From Martelella limonii (GTDB lineage: Bacteria > Pseudomonadota > Alphaproteobacteria > Rhizobiales > Rhizobiaceae): a stretch of DNA of 64,000 bases. How positions within the stretch are numbered: position 1 is the first letter of the stretch; every line of letters starts with the position of its first letter. Shown piece after piece: positions 45,109-54,024 of this stretch. A program made the translations under genes and the position numbers. The notes beneath the pieces were generated by a model. That model was not told the DNA's origin, ran no database searches, and was given only the letters and a program-made list of their open reading frames with translations. The stretch lies in contig NZ_JABUOU010000012.1 of the NCBI RefSeq assembly GCF_013344475.1, positions 62,001-126,000 on the forward strand, in the 5' to 3' direction.

Positions 45109-46626
45109 ATGACCTTCGAACCCCATGGCATGCACCTGATCGGCGGAGAGTGGAAGGAAACCGCTCAGCGTTTCTCGTCCCAGCCCGTCAGCGGTGCATC
45201 GCTCCAGTTCAGCGAGGCCGATGCGGACGTCGTCGACGAGGCTGTCAAATCCGCCGAGGCGGCGTTCTGGGACTATGGTTATACCGACCGCCATGCCCGC
45301 GCGGCCTTCCTGGAGAAGGTTGCCGAAGAAATCGAAAGGCGCGGCGCCGACATCACCGCAATCGCCACCGCCGAAACCGGACTGCCGGAACAGCGGCTGG
45401 AAGGCGAACGCGGCCGGACGGTCGGCCAGCTCCGGCTTTTTGCCAGCCATATCAGGCAGGGCGATTATCTCGACCGCCGCCATGATGCGGCAAAACCCGA
45501 TGCAACGCCGCCGGCTCCGGACCTGAAGCTGGTGCAACGGCCGATCGGCCCCGTCGCCGTATTCGGCGCGTCGAATTTCCCGCTCGCCTTCTCGGTTGCT
45601 GGCGGCGATACCGCCTCTGCCCTTGCCGCCGGATGTCCGGTGGTGGTGAAGGGGCATCCCGCCCATCCCGGCACCTGCGAGATCATCGCCGAGGCGATTG
45701 CGGCGGCTGCAGAAAAATGCGGAATTCACCCCGGCGTCTTCTCCATGCTGCAGGGCGCCTCCCATGAAGCGGGGACGCTGCTCGTGACCCACGATCTCAT
45801 CAGGGCCGTCGGCTTTACCGGTTCGCTCGCGGGCGGGCGGGCGTTGTTTGACCTTTGCGCGCGACGCGAGGAGCCGATCCCGTTTTTCGGCGAACTCGGT
45901 TCGGTCAATCCGAATTTCCTGCTCCCCGATGCGCTTGCCAATCGTGGCGACGAGATTGCGAAGGGCTGGGCGGCTTCGCTCACCATGGGCGTCGGCCAGT
46001 TCTGCACCAATCCCGGGCTCATGGTCACGCTTTCGGGGCCCGAGGCCGATCGGTTCACCGAAGAAACGGCGGATGCGCTCTCGAAGGTGGGCTCTGCGGT
46101 CATGCTGACAGAAGGCATTGCGACGGCTTTCCGAAAGGGCAGCGATGCGATTGCCAATGCCTGCGGCGTGAAGACGCTGATCAAGGCGGAAGCGCGCGGC
46201 AGAAACGCAGCGCCCGCGCTCTACAAGGTCTCGGCCAAGGCGTTCATGGAAGACCCGTCGCTTGCGCATGAAGTCTTCGGCCCGCTCGGCATCGTCGTCC
46301 TTGCTTCGAATGCGCAGGAAATGCGTGCGGTTGCGGAGCGGCTGGAGGGCCAGCTCACCTGCACGCTGCACATGGACAACGATGATACCGAATTTGCCCG
46401 GACGCTGATGCCGGTGCTGGAGCGCAAGGCCGGACGCCTGATTGCCAACGGATTTGCGACCGGCGTTGCCGTCAGCGACGCGATGATCCATGGCGGCCCC
46501 TATCCGGCCTCGACCAATTTCGGGGCGACATCGGTCGGCACCATGGCAATCCGGCGCTTCCTGCGGCCGGTCAGCTATCAGAACATGCCGGCTGCCCTGC
46601 TGCCGGATGATCTCCGGCACAAATGA
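45109..46626 (+). CDS. alpha-ketoglutarate semialdehyde dehydrogenase
   Basis: 505 residues, ALDH superfamily, KGSADH type (NADP-linked 2,5-dioxovalerate dehydrogenase). Seen: VFGASNFPLAFSVAGGD, GFTGSLAGGRALFDL, FFGELGSVNPNF with Glu262, and GVGQFCTNPGLM with nucleophile Cys299. GELGSxNP and GQFCTNPG are characteristic of this subgroup and set it apart from both other ALDHs in this window. It converts the semialdehyde made by the upstream dehydratase to alpha-ketoglutarate for the TCA cycle. Confidence 0.88.
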   Translation: MTFEPHGMHLIGGEWKETAQRFSSQPVSGASLQFSEADADVVDEAVKSAEAAFWDYGYTDRHARAAFLEKVAEEIERRGADITAIATAETGLPEQRLEGERGRTVGQLRLFASHIRQGDYLDRRHDAAKPDATPPAPDLKLVQRPIGPVAVFGASNFPLAFSVAGGDTASALAAGCPVVVKGHPAHPGTCEIIAEAIAAAAEKCGIHPGVFSMLQGASHEAGTLLVTHDLIRAVGFTGSLAGGRALFDLCARREEPIPFFGELGSVNPNFLLPDALANRGDEIAKGWAASLTMGVGQFCTNPGLMVTLSGPEADRFTEETADALSKVGSAVMLTEGIATAFRKGSDAIANACGVKTLIKAEARGRNAAPALYKVSAKAFMEDPSLAHEVFGPLGIVVLASNAQEMRAVAERLEGQLTCTLHMDNDDTEFARTLMPVLERKAGRLIANGFATGVAVSDAMIHGGPYPASTNFGATSVGTMAIRRFLRPVSYQNMPAALLPDDLRHK

Positions 46627-46686
46627 CAAGGCGCTCCCCGGCCAAGCCGCCGGGCGGCCCGTTCACGGCACGGCCCTTCACGTATT

Positions 46687-47763
46687 TTATCTGGAGGGAC
46701 CTGCCGGGGCGGCGATATCGATCCCCGTTGCCCCTTCATTGGTGAAAGCGCGGGCTTCCGGCTGGCCGGTGAGCTTGCGCGCCCAGATTGCTGCGATGGC
46801 CGAAAGGCGGAACTGGGGTGAAACGGGAAGAACCGGCAGTGCCTTTTGCCACTCCTCGATTTTTCCGGCGAGCGCCGGGAGGTTGCTTGTGTCGATGCAC
46901 TGGCCGCCAGCGCCCAGGATTTCACGATTGATGTCGAGCGCTTCGTCCGCAATGACCGGTGTTCCAACAGCATTCGCTTCCGCAAGCGGCAGTCCGAAGG
47001 GCTCCTGATAGCGGGTCTGCGGATAAAAGATGCAGAGCGAACGGCGCATCTGGTCGATCATCTCGTCATCTTCAAGCCGGCCAAGGAAGGTCACGCCTGC
47101 CGGCGGCTTGCCATCAGGCCAGATCATGTTGCCGGCTTCGGCGATGTCCAGCCGCAATTCCGGCAGAGCCTGGCGGAGCAATTCGAACTTGGTCAGGACT
47201 TCGGACATGCCCTTCAACGGCGTGCCGGGAAAGAACATGCGGTTCCTGTCGCGCTGTGTCGCGTTTGGCAAAAGCGTGTCATCGACCGGATTATAGATCG
47301 AGCTGATCTTCGGAAGCCTTTCGTTCTCAGCGCTCAAGAATTCGCGGACATGGCGGGCATGGGACTTGGAGACGCAGACGATCTCGATATCCGCGTCCGC
47401 CAGGGCATTGCCCATGCGGCGGTTGTGGCGGCCGGGATTGGAATGAAGACGCAGCATGATCGGGCAATGCGGATTGAGCCTGCGCGCCTTCAAGGCCGCC
47501 TTCCACGAGCTGATCACGACAATCGCCTGCACGCCGGCCAAATCGTCGGCACGCATGGCTTCGATCGGGCGATAGAAACCACAGCTATCCCGGTCGATAT
47601 CGTTCCGACCGTTCTGATAGAAGTGGAACCGGAAATTTGAGCCCTGGATCCGCGCCACCCGCATTGAAATGGCTTCAGCGCCGCTCAGCGCACCGCTCTC
47701 GAGCGCGCTCAGCGTGTACGGCGTGAGGCAGTAGGGATCGATGACGGCGATGGCGGAGGACAT
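46687..47763 (-). CDS. GT4-family glycosyltransferase
   Basis: About 358 residues from the ATG at 47763, which has GGGGAGG seven bases upstream; a longer frame reaching 48024 has no such site. The C-terminal half holds the GT4 donor-binding motif EPFGLPLAEANAVGTPVI (EX7E type) and GVTFLGRLEDDEMIDQM. The N-terminal half has CVSKSHARHVREFL. Uses an activated sugar donor, acceptor unknown. Convergent with KGSADH and divergent from a Crp/Fnr gene. It is an isolated glycosyltransferase without other glycan genes beside it. Confidence 0.82.
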   Translation of the reverse strand: MSSAIAVIDPYCLTPYTLSALESGALSGAEAISMRVARIQGSNFRFHFYQNGRNDIDRDSCGFYRPIEAMRADDLAGVQAIVVISSWKAALKARRLNPHCPIMLRLHSNPGRHNRRMGNALADADIEIVCVSKSHARHVREFLSAENERLPKISSIYNPVDDTLLPNATQRDRNRMFFPGTPLKGMSEVLTKFELLRQALPELRLDIAEAGNMIWPDGKPPAGVTFLGRLEDDEMIDQMRRSLCIFYPQTRYQEPFGLPLAEANAVGTPVIADEALDINREILGAGGQCIDTSNLPALAGKIEEWQKALPVLPVSPQFRLSAIAAIWARKLTGQPEARAFTNEGATGIDIAAPAGPSR

Positions 47764-48026
47764 TATAACGCCTCCCCGTGCCGAAGGCCCGCGGGCATGG
47801 ACATATGGTTTCTCCTCGTTCTCGTCATCTAACTGGACCGCCCTGAGACGAAGCGCATTAAACTGGTTACAAATAGAGACGAATTGAGGTGAAAAGGTGC
47901 GATACGGGAAAAATCTGCCAAGAAACGCGCACTGGTTGATTGCGCTTTGCGCCATCATTCCGCCATAATTGCTGACGCAATGCAGCTTCCACCGACCATA
48001 ACTTCTCTTCCGGGAGGCCTTCACAC

Positions 48027-48782
48027 ATGAATATGCACAAAAAAAGCTGCCTTGTGCAAAGGCTTTCGCATTACACTGATCTCGACGAGACCTCGCTCGA
48101 CAGCATTGCCCGTTTCGAGCGCGAGGAGAAGGATGTCTCCAAGAACGAAGAGATATATCAGGAGGGCGACCACAATATTCATCTCTACGTGGTCAAGCGC
48201 GGATGGCTTTACAGCTATGCCGACCTGAAGGACGGGCGCCGGCAGATCGTCGAGATCCACCATCCCGGCGACATTATCGGCTTTCCCGACATCGCCTTTA
48301 CCGAGCGCACCACGGTGCTGAAGGCGGCCGAGGATGCCCGGCTTTGCCCGTTTCCGAAGAAGGACCTGGATGAGGTCTTCAAGGCCTCACCCCAGCTTGC
48401 CGCGTTGCTGTTTGCGCTTGCCGTGCGCAACCAGGTGATCATGATCGACTTCCTGCGGGCGATCGGGCGGATGAGCGCGCGCGAGCGGATCGCCTATTTC
48501 CTGCTCGACATGCAGGCGAGGCTGCGCGTCACCAACAAGGTGACGCCCGGCATCTTCCGACTGCCGCTGAACCAGACCGAAATTTCGGACGTGCTGGGCC
48601 TGACCAATGTCTATGTCAGCCGCAGCTTTACCGCGCTGGAAAGAGACGGTCTGATCAGCCGCTCCAACGGAACGGTCGAAATCCTGGAGGAGGAGCGCAT
48701 GAAGCAGATCTGCGATTTCTCCGATCGCCATACCAAACTCGATACCACCTGGTTTCCAGGCGCATACGCGACCGCCGGCTGA
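48027..48782 (+). CDS. Crp/Fnr-family transcriptional regulator
   Basis: 251 residues. Cyclic-nucleotide-binding-like domain (about 20-140; EIYQEGDHNIHLYVVKRGWLYSYADLKDGRRQIVEIHHPGDIIGF) and C-terminal HTH_Crp domain (LPLNQTEISDVLGLTNVYVSRSFTALERDGLI). It lacks an FNR-type N-terminal cysteine cluster, so oxygen sensing by [4Fe-4S] is unlikely. This subgroup is abundant in rhizobia, often with unknown ligands. GGGAGG lies ten bases upstream of the start. Confidence 0.9.
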   Translation: MNMHKKSCLVQRLSHYTDLDETSLDSIARFEREEKDVSKNEEIYQEGDHNIHLYVVKRGWLYSYADLKDGRRQIVEIHHPGDIIGFPDIAFTERTTVLKAAEDARLCPFPKKDLDEVFKASPQLAALLFALAVRNQVIMIDFLRAIGRMSARERIAYFLLDMQARLRVTNKVTPGIFRLPLNQTEISDVLGLTNVYVSRSFTALERDGLISRSNGTVEILEEERMKQICDFSDRHTKLDTTWFPGAYATAG

Positions 48783-48785
48783 AAG

Positions 48786-48819
48786 GCCACCGCGAACATG
48801 ATCTCCTGAACGCGGTGGC
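48786..48819. terminator. likely bidirectional terminator between crp-like gene and thuB
   Basis: GCCACCGCG / CGCGGTGGC, perfect nine-bp stem with a 16-base loop between two convergent genes. The T-tract is poor, so termination strength is uncertain. Confidence 0.45.
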
Positions 48820-48844
48820 GAAGGCTTGCGGGCGGCGCTTCAGC

Positions 48845-49933
48845 TCACGCGTCGGCGGCCTTGTCGAGCGGTAGCGATCGGTTTCCCATCTCGCCGGAAC
48901 GGCCTGCAAGGTCGAGCACCTGCTGCAGCTCGGCCCCGCGCAGGAACGTCGGCTCCGCCGCCGCCTCGCCGCGGATCGCGGCAATGAAGCGCTCGTAGAT
49001 GGTTGCGACCGGCGGGCAGTCGATGTCGATCCATTCTTCCTTCAACAGCGCGTCCGTTCCGATCGCGGCCCGCAAATGGCTGGTGCCGCGCTCGAACAGG
49101 ACCTGCAGGCCGCCCTTGTCGCCATAGATCCTCAGGCGCAGATCATTGTGGTGTCCGGAGGCAAAGCGGGTTGCGGCAATGGTCCCGATGGCGCCGTTAT
49201 CCAGGTCCATATGCATGACGAAACTGTCATTGGCATCGAGTGTGTAGTCGCCGATCCGGTCGTCCGGCGCCTTGTGGAACACGGCCGTGCGGCAGGAGAC
49301 GGAGCGCGGCGCCGATCCCGCGGCATAGGTTGCGAAATCGATGATGTGGATGCCGACATCGCCGAGCGCGCCCTTGGAGCCGTGCGCCGTGGACAGGCGC
49401 CACAGCCAGCCGGGCTCGCTCTTCCAGTCGCCCCAGGCCGCCTGCGTCAGCCAGCTTTGCAGATAGGATGCCTCGAAATGGCGGACGGTGCCGATCGCGC
49501 CCTCCGCGACCATGGCGTGGGCCTTTTCGAGCGCGGCAACCTGGCGGTAGCTGAGATTGATCATGTTGACGATGCCCGCCGCTTCCGCAGCCGATGCCAT
49601 TTCGGAGGCGAAGGCATAATCGGTGCTGAGCGGCTTTTCGCACAGCACGTGCTTGCCCGCCTCGATCAGCGGCATGGTGGTGGCATAGTGCACGCCGTCG
49701 GGGGTGACCACGGAGGCGGCATCGAAATCGCAGGATGCAATCGCCTCGGCAAGGCTTGTGAACCGGCCCTCGATCCCGTGCCGGTCGCAAAACGCATCGA
49801 GCACCTCCGCACGGGGATCGACACCTGCGACCACCGTGACACCGTCGATCTTGCGATAGGCGTCCGCATGCGCGCCGCCCATTCCGCCGGTGCCGACGAT
49901 CAGCACCCGCACGGGTTTCTTCCTGGTCTTCAT
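48845..49933 (-). CDS. thuB: Gfo/Idh/MocA oxidoreductase (ThuB-like)
   Basis: 362 residues. Rossmann motif VLIVGTGGMGGAHADAY, CEKPLS (about residue 97-102), and KGALGDVGIHIIDFATYAAG in the C-terminal domain. It follows a ThuA-family gene by 12 bases, the same pairing as thuA-thuB in Sinorhizobium, where ThuAB convert disaccharides such as trehalose via 3-keto intermediates. The symbol is given by that context and is tentative. GGAG lies seven bases upstream. Confidence 0.75.
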   Translation of the reverse strand: MKTRKKPVRVLIVGTGGMGGAHADAYRKIDGVTVVAGVDPRAEVLDAFCDRHGIEGRFTSLAEAIASCDFDAASVVTPDGVHYATTMPLIEAGKHVLCEKPLSTDYAFASEMASAAEAAGIVNMINLSYRQVAALEKAHAMVAEGAIGTVRHFEASYLQSWLTQAAWGDWKSEPGWLWRLSTAHGSKGALGDVGIHIIDFATYAAGSAPRSVSCRTAVFHKAPDDRIGDYTLDANDSFVMHMDLDNGAIGTIAATRFASGHHNDLRLRIYGDKGGLQVLFERGTSHLRAAIGTDALLKEEWIDIDCPPVATIYERFIAAIRGEAAAEPTFLRGAELQQVLDLAGRSGEMGNRSLPLDKAADA

Positions 49934-49945
49934 GGGGTCACTCCG

Positions 49946-50731
49946 TCAGCGAAAGCCGTCTTCACCGGGGTTGTGCAGCGTTTCGCCGCGCGCGGTGATC
50001 TTCTCCGGGGCCTTCTCGACCGGCACATTGGGGGCCGCCGTCGGCTCGGCGATCCGCCTTGCGGGGTTGTGGGCCCACTGCACGGCGTTGGTGATCACCC
50101 GCTGGACATTGGCGTCGTGATAGGTCGGATAGGTTTCGTGGCCGGGCCGGAAGTAGAATACATTGCCGGCGCCGCGCTTGTAGGTGAGGCCCGAGCGGAA
50201 CACCTCGCCGCCCTGGAACCAGCTCACGAACACGGTTTCGAGCGGTTCCGGAATGCCGAAGGGCTCGCCATACATTTCCTCATGTTCGAGTTCGAACATC
50301 GGGCCGACGCCTTCGGCAATCGGATGATTGGCGGAGGTCACCCAAAGCCGTTCGCGCTCGCCCGCCTCGCGCCATGTAAGATTGCAGGGCGTGCCCATCA
50401 GCCGCTTGAAGGGTTTCGAGAAATGGGCGGAGTGCAGGAAGATCATGCCCATGCCGCTCCAGACGGCCTCGCAGACCCGCTCGACGACCGCATCGGAAAC
50501 GTCGCCATGCGCGGCATGTCCCCACCATAGCAGCACATCGGTCTCGGCAAGCCGTTCCGCCGTCAGGCCGTGCTCGGGGTCCTGCAGCACGGCGGTGTCG
50601 GCTGAGATAAGCGCGCTGCGGGAAAGGCTCTCGGCAATGGCGGCATGCATGCCGCGGGGATAGAGTTCGGAAACGGTTTTGTTGGTCCGCTCATGGACAT
50701 TCTCGCCCCAGACCAGTGCTCTGATTGTCAT
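49946..50731 (-). CDS. thuA: ThuA-family protein
   Basis: 261 residues with a class-I-glutamine-amidotransferase-like fold of the ThuA group: ALVWGENVHERTNKTVSELYP at the start, DVLLWWGHAAHGDV, GMGMIFLHSAHFSKPFKRLMGT and VFYFRPGHETYPTYHDANVQRVI. No classical amidotransferase Cys-His-Glu triad is evident, as expected. In Sinorhizobium ThuA works with ThuB in trehalose, maltitol or sucrose use. No thuEFGK transporter is adjacent here. Confidence 0.85.
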   Translation of the reverse strand: MTIRALVWGENVHERTNKTVSELYPRGMHAAIAESLSRSALISADTAVLQDPEHGLTAERLAETDVLLWWGHAAHGDVSDAVVERVCEAVWSGMGMIFLHSAHFSKPFKRLMGTPCNLTWREAGERERLWVTSANHPIAEGVGPMFELEHEEMYGEPFGIPEPLETVFVSWFQGGEVFRSGLTYKRGAGNVFYFRPGHETYPTYHDANVQRVITNAVQWAHNPARRIAEPTAAPNVPVEKAPEKITARGETLHNPGEDGFR

Positions 50732-50750
50732 GTCATGTCATCCTGCTATC

Positions 50751-50797
50751 GCATTTCGCAGTCAGCTGGTAACAGCCGACATGCGCGGAAATGTGTC
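50751..50797 (+). repeat. hairpin extragenic repeat, family C copy 1
   Basis: GCATTTCGCA, then stem GTCAGCTG / CAGCCGAC closed by loop GTAA, then GCGGAAATGTGTC. Related over nearly its full length to 63649-63696. It lies in the thuA-HPr gap. Confidence 0.75.
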
Positions 50798-50890
50798 AAA
50801 ACAAATAGATAGATCGGCTTAGCGTCTCCCTGAAACGGCAAACACGTCTCGACGTCTCGCTTCAGGTCCGCTTCACCCGCCTGGGCGGGC

Positions 50891-51166
50891 TCAGCATTCC
50901 TCGCCGAAACGGTCTGAAACCAGCGCTTCGATCGCATCGAGCGCCTGGTCCGCTTCCGCGCCGGCGGCTGACACAAGGATAGTGCTGTTGATGCTGGCGG
51001 CAAGCATCATCAGGCCCATGATCGAGGTTCCGCCAACCTGCATGCCATCCTTGGCGACAGTGATCGTCGCATCGAACTTTTCGACCGTCTGGACGAATTT
51101 GGCGGAGGCACGCGCGTGCAACCCCCTCTTGTTCACGATCGTCAGGCGGCGGGTCAGGGGTTCCAT
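50891..51166 (-). CDS. ptsH: HPr-type phosphocarrier protein
   Basis: 91 residues. GLHARASAKF contains the active-site His17, and VGGTSIMGLMML the regulatory Ser48 phosphorylated by HprK. In alphaproteobacteria this HPr belongs to a regulatory PTS and not to bulk sugar import. It follows the EIIA(Man) gene by eight bases and may be co-transcribed with chvG-hprK-EIIA upstream, in the usual rhizobial order. Confidence 0.95.
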   Translation of the reverse strand: MEPLTRRLTIVNKRGLHARASAKFVQTVEKFDATITVAKDGMQVGGTSIMGLMMLAASINSTILVSAAGAEADQALDAIEALVSDRFGEEC

Positions 51167-51174
51167 GTCGCCGG

Positions 51175-51576
51175 TCAGTTCCCGCTCAACACGCGGCTTG
51201 CGACATTGATGTAGCGGCGGCCGGCATCTTCCGCTTCGGCCAGCGCCTTTGCCATGTCGTTTTCCTGGCGCACGGCAACGAGCTTGATCAGCATCGGCAG
51301 GTTGACGCCGGCGATCACTTCTGTTGTGCCGTTGTTCATCACCGAAATGGCAAGGTTGGAAGGCGTGCCGCCGAACATGTCGGTGAGGATGATGACGCCA
51401 TTGCCGCCATCGACATTGCCGACCGCGCGCACGATATCGTCGCGGCGGCGATCCATGTCATCTTCCGGGCCGATCGAAATCGTCTCGATGGCATCCTGGG
51501 GCCCAACAACATGCTCCACTGCAAGGCGGAATTCCTCCGCAAGGCGGCCATGGGTCACAAGAACCAGTCCGATCAT
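51175..51576 (-). CDS. PTS IIA component, mannose family
   Basis: 133 residues. LVTHGRLAEEF provides active-site His9, and VIILTDMFGGTPSNLAISVM the conserved core. A lone EIIA(Man) without IIBCD, as in rhizobia, acts as a phosphate acceptor in regulation. AAGGAG lies seven bases before the ATG. It is part of the hprK-EIIA-HPr block, linked in Sinorhizobium to control of succinate-mediated repression and polysaccharide synthesis. Confidence 0.93.
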   Translation of the reverse strand: MIGLVLVTHGRLAEEFRLAVEHVVGPQDAIETISIGPEDDMDRRRDDIVRAVGNVDGGNGVIILTDMFGGTPSNLAISVMNNGTTEVIAGVNLPMLIKLVAVRQENDMAKALAEAEDAGRRYINVASRVLSGN

Positions 51577-51733
51577 TCACGACGCTCCTTATTCGGCAGA
51601 AAACAGGCCGATCAAGTGCGCATCTTGTCGAAGCGGGCGGGAAGTGCAAGCCAAAAGGCTGAAATTCTCACATGAAATCAGAGAGCGTGGCATGGCTGAT
51701 ACAGCCCGGCCACACGCGTGGCGTGCGCGCCTC

Positions 51734-52216
51734 TCAGCGGTCGGCAAAACGCGGCGTTGCAGCAATCCCCTGGGCAAGCCCGGGACACAGGGCGCAAAGG
51801 GCTGCAAACGGGTCAGCGTCCGGAAACCGGAGCCTTACGAGCGGCACGCCGTGGCCATCGGAAACCGCAAGCGTTTCTGATGGATCGGGCAGCCGCTCGG
51901 CCTTTGCCGGATCGACCGGAAGAAGGGCGAAATCGATCACCGCTTCCGCCAGATGGTCGCGTTCGACGATGCCCGTGCCGCGGATTTCCATGAGGCCGGC
52001 AATCGCGGGCGGCGCGGACGCCAGAACCCGGCCGTTGCAGATCGTGATGATGACCTGGTCGTCGGCAATCAGCGCTGCGAAAAGCCCGTCGCGTTGCGCT
52101 GCTGCCATAAGCGAAAGCGCAAGGGCGCTTTTGCCTGCGCCCGAGGGGCCGGTGATCAGGATGCCCGTTGCGCCGAGCACGATGGCTGTTCCATGCAGAT
52201 TGTGCGGCGCGCTCAT
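51734..52216 (-). CDS. hprK: HPr kinase/phosphorylase (short alphaproteobacterial form)
   Basis: 160 residues, about half the Gram-positive length, because the N-terminal domain is missing; this is normal in alphaproteobacteria. P-loop GPSGAGKSALAL and the signature GLMEIRGTGIVERDHLAEA are intact, so HPr Ser48 phosphorylation is expected. The start overlaps the chvG stop by four bases, tying HPr kinase to the envelope-sensor operon. Confidence 0.95.
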   Translation of the reverse strand: MSAPHNLHGTAIVLGATGILITGPSGAGKSALALSLMAAAQRDGLFAALIADDQVIITICNGRVLASAPPAIAGLMEIRGTGIVERDHLAEAVIDFALLPVDPAKAERLPDPSETLAVSDGHGVPLVRLRFPDADPFAALCALCPGLAQGIAATPRFADR

Positions 52217-53982
52217 GTCGCCTTGCCGGTGGCGGCCGGCAGCTTCAGCGTAAAGCGCGCGCCCGTCACCTGGCCGGTTTCATGATCGGTCACGTTTTCC
52301 GCCGCCAGCGTGCCGCCATGGGCTTCCGCGATCTGGCGGGAGATCGACAGGCCGAGCCCGGAATTCTGACCGAAGGCCTCGCCGTCCGGCCGGTCGGTGT
52401 AGAACCGCTCGAAGATCCGCTCCAGCGCATCCGGGCGAATGCCGGGTCCGTTGTCGGTGACCGTGACGATCAGCTGCGCCCTGGTGCGCGTCAGCGCGAC
52501 GTCGACGCGGCCGGTCTGTTCCGGCACGAAGGAACGGGCGTTCTCGATCAGGTTGGTCACGATCTGGCCGATGCGCAGATCATGGCCATAGGTGTCGAAC
52601 GCGGTCTTGCCATGGTTGCCGGGATGGGCGGAAAAGCCGATCTGCACCTTCTTGTGGCGTCTGCCGGTCTCGCGAGAGATCTTTACCAGATCGTTGAGCA
52701 GAGCCTCGACGTCAAAGCGCTTGGCATCCTCGCGGGCAAGTTCGGCATCGAGCCTCGATGCATCGGAAATATCGCTGATCAGCCGGTCGAGACGGCGCAC
52801 ATCGTGCTGGATGATCTCGGTGAGGCGGGCTTTCGATTCCTCGGTTTTGGCGAGCGGCAGGGTCTCGACGGCGCTGCGCAGCGACGTCAGCGGGTTCTTC
52901 AGCTCGTGGGCGACATCGGCCGCGAAGCTGTCGATCGCATCGATCCGGTCGTAAAGCGCGGTGGTCATTTCCCTAAGCGCCGTCGACAGATGGCCGATCT
53001 CGTCCTGGCGGGCGGAGAAATCCGGGATTTCCTCGCGCTCGCGCGGCCCGCCGCGACGCACGCGGACCGCGGCCTCGGAGAGGCGGCGCAGCGGGCTTGC
53101 AATCGTCGAGGACAGCATGAAGGACAGGATCATGGTGACGAGGGCGGTAACGCCGAAGACGCGGATGATCGCGATCCGCTCGGCATGGACGATCTCGTCG
53201 ATATCACCGGCCTGGGTGGAAAGCAGCAGGACGCCGAGCACGGCGCGGAAACGCTGGATCGGCACGGCGACCGAGACGATCAGCTTGCCCTTGTCGGTGA
53301 CGCGGACGACGGCGGAGCGTTGCGCATCTAGCGCCTTGACGACTTCGGGATAGATCGAACCGTCGCCGCCGGGTGCCTCTTCGTAGCGCGGCAGATTGCC
53401 GGGCTGGAGGAAGCGGTTCATCAGATTGCCGAAGCGGGTGCCGATCCCTTCGCCATCCCCCTGGCTTGCCGCCGGAAGGTCATAGCGCAGCACCTGGCCG
53501 CGCGAATAGAGGTAGCGCGAATCGAGGATCAGATTGGCGTCGGGATCGAAGATCCGCGCCCGGGTGCGGGTCGGCGAGATCAGCCGCCTCAGGATCGGCG
53601 CCACTTTTTCCGGGTTGAGCGGAAAGCGCAGATCCTCGTCGCTGGTGGTCGGGCGCGCACTTTCGCCGGCCTGCAGTTCCAGAAGCTTCTGCGGGTCGAT
53701 CGTCATCGTGTCGGTCTCGACGGAGGCCGACGAGGCGATGGCGCCTGCGATGATCTCGCCCTGGGTCAGCAGGCTTTCGACGCGGGCATCAATCAGCCCC
53801 TCGCGGAACTGATTGAGATAGAGAATGCCGCCGACGAGGAAGAACAGCGCCAGAAGGTTAAAGAACAGGATGCGCCAGTTGAGGCTTGAAAACACGGTCG
53901 AGGCCAGCAGCCACCGCGCGACGGCGAATGGCTTTCGCCAGCGCCTTGCCGGCTTTGCGGTCTTTGCTTTGGTCTCGGTCAT
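52213..53982 (-). CDS. chvG: ChvG sensor histidine kinase
   Basis: 589 residues. First membrane helix around residues 35-57 (LFFNLLALFFLVGGILYL), a periplasmic domain of about 215 residues, a second helix (TALVTMILSFMLSSTIA), HAMP, HisKA with FAADVAHELKNPLTSL, and HATPase_c with NLIENARSF and GPGI. ChvG/ExoS responds to acid or envelope stress and phosphorylates ChvI; it is essential for host interaction in Agrobacterium and Sinorhizobium. Fused in expression to hprK by overlap. Confidence 0.96.
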   Translation of the reverse strand: MTETKAKTAKPARRWRKPFAVARWLLASTVFSSLNWRILFFNLLALFFLVGGILYLNQFREGLIDARVESLLTQGEIIAGAIASSASVETDTMTIDPQKLLELQAGESARPTTSDEDLRFPLNPEKVAPILRRLISPTRTRARIFDPDANLILDSRYLYSRGQVLRYDLPAASQGDGEGIGTRFGNLMNRFLQPGNLPRYEEAPGGDGSIYPEVVKALDAQRSAVVRVTDKGKLIVSVAVPIQRFRAVLGVLLLSTQAGDIDEIVHAERIAIIRVFGVTALVTMILSFMLSSTIASPLRRLSEAAVRVRRGGPREREEIPDFSARQDEIGHLSTALREMTTALYDRIDAIDSFAADVAHELKNPLTSLRSAVETLPLAKTEESKARLTEIIQHDVRRLDRLISDISDASRLDAELAREDAKRFDVEALLNDLVKISRETGRRHKKVQIGFSAHPGNHGKTAFDTYGHDLRIGQIVTNLIENARSFVPEQTGRVDVALTRTRAQLIVTVTDNGPGIRPDALERIFERFYTDRPDGEAFGQNSGLGLSISRQIAEAHGGTLAAENVTDHETGQVTGARFTLKLPAATGKAT

Positions 53983-54024
53983 CGCGCCCTGTTCAAGCCG
54001 GCGGCTTAGCCGGCATACGGTCCG

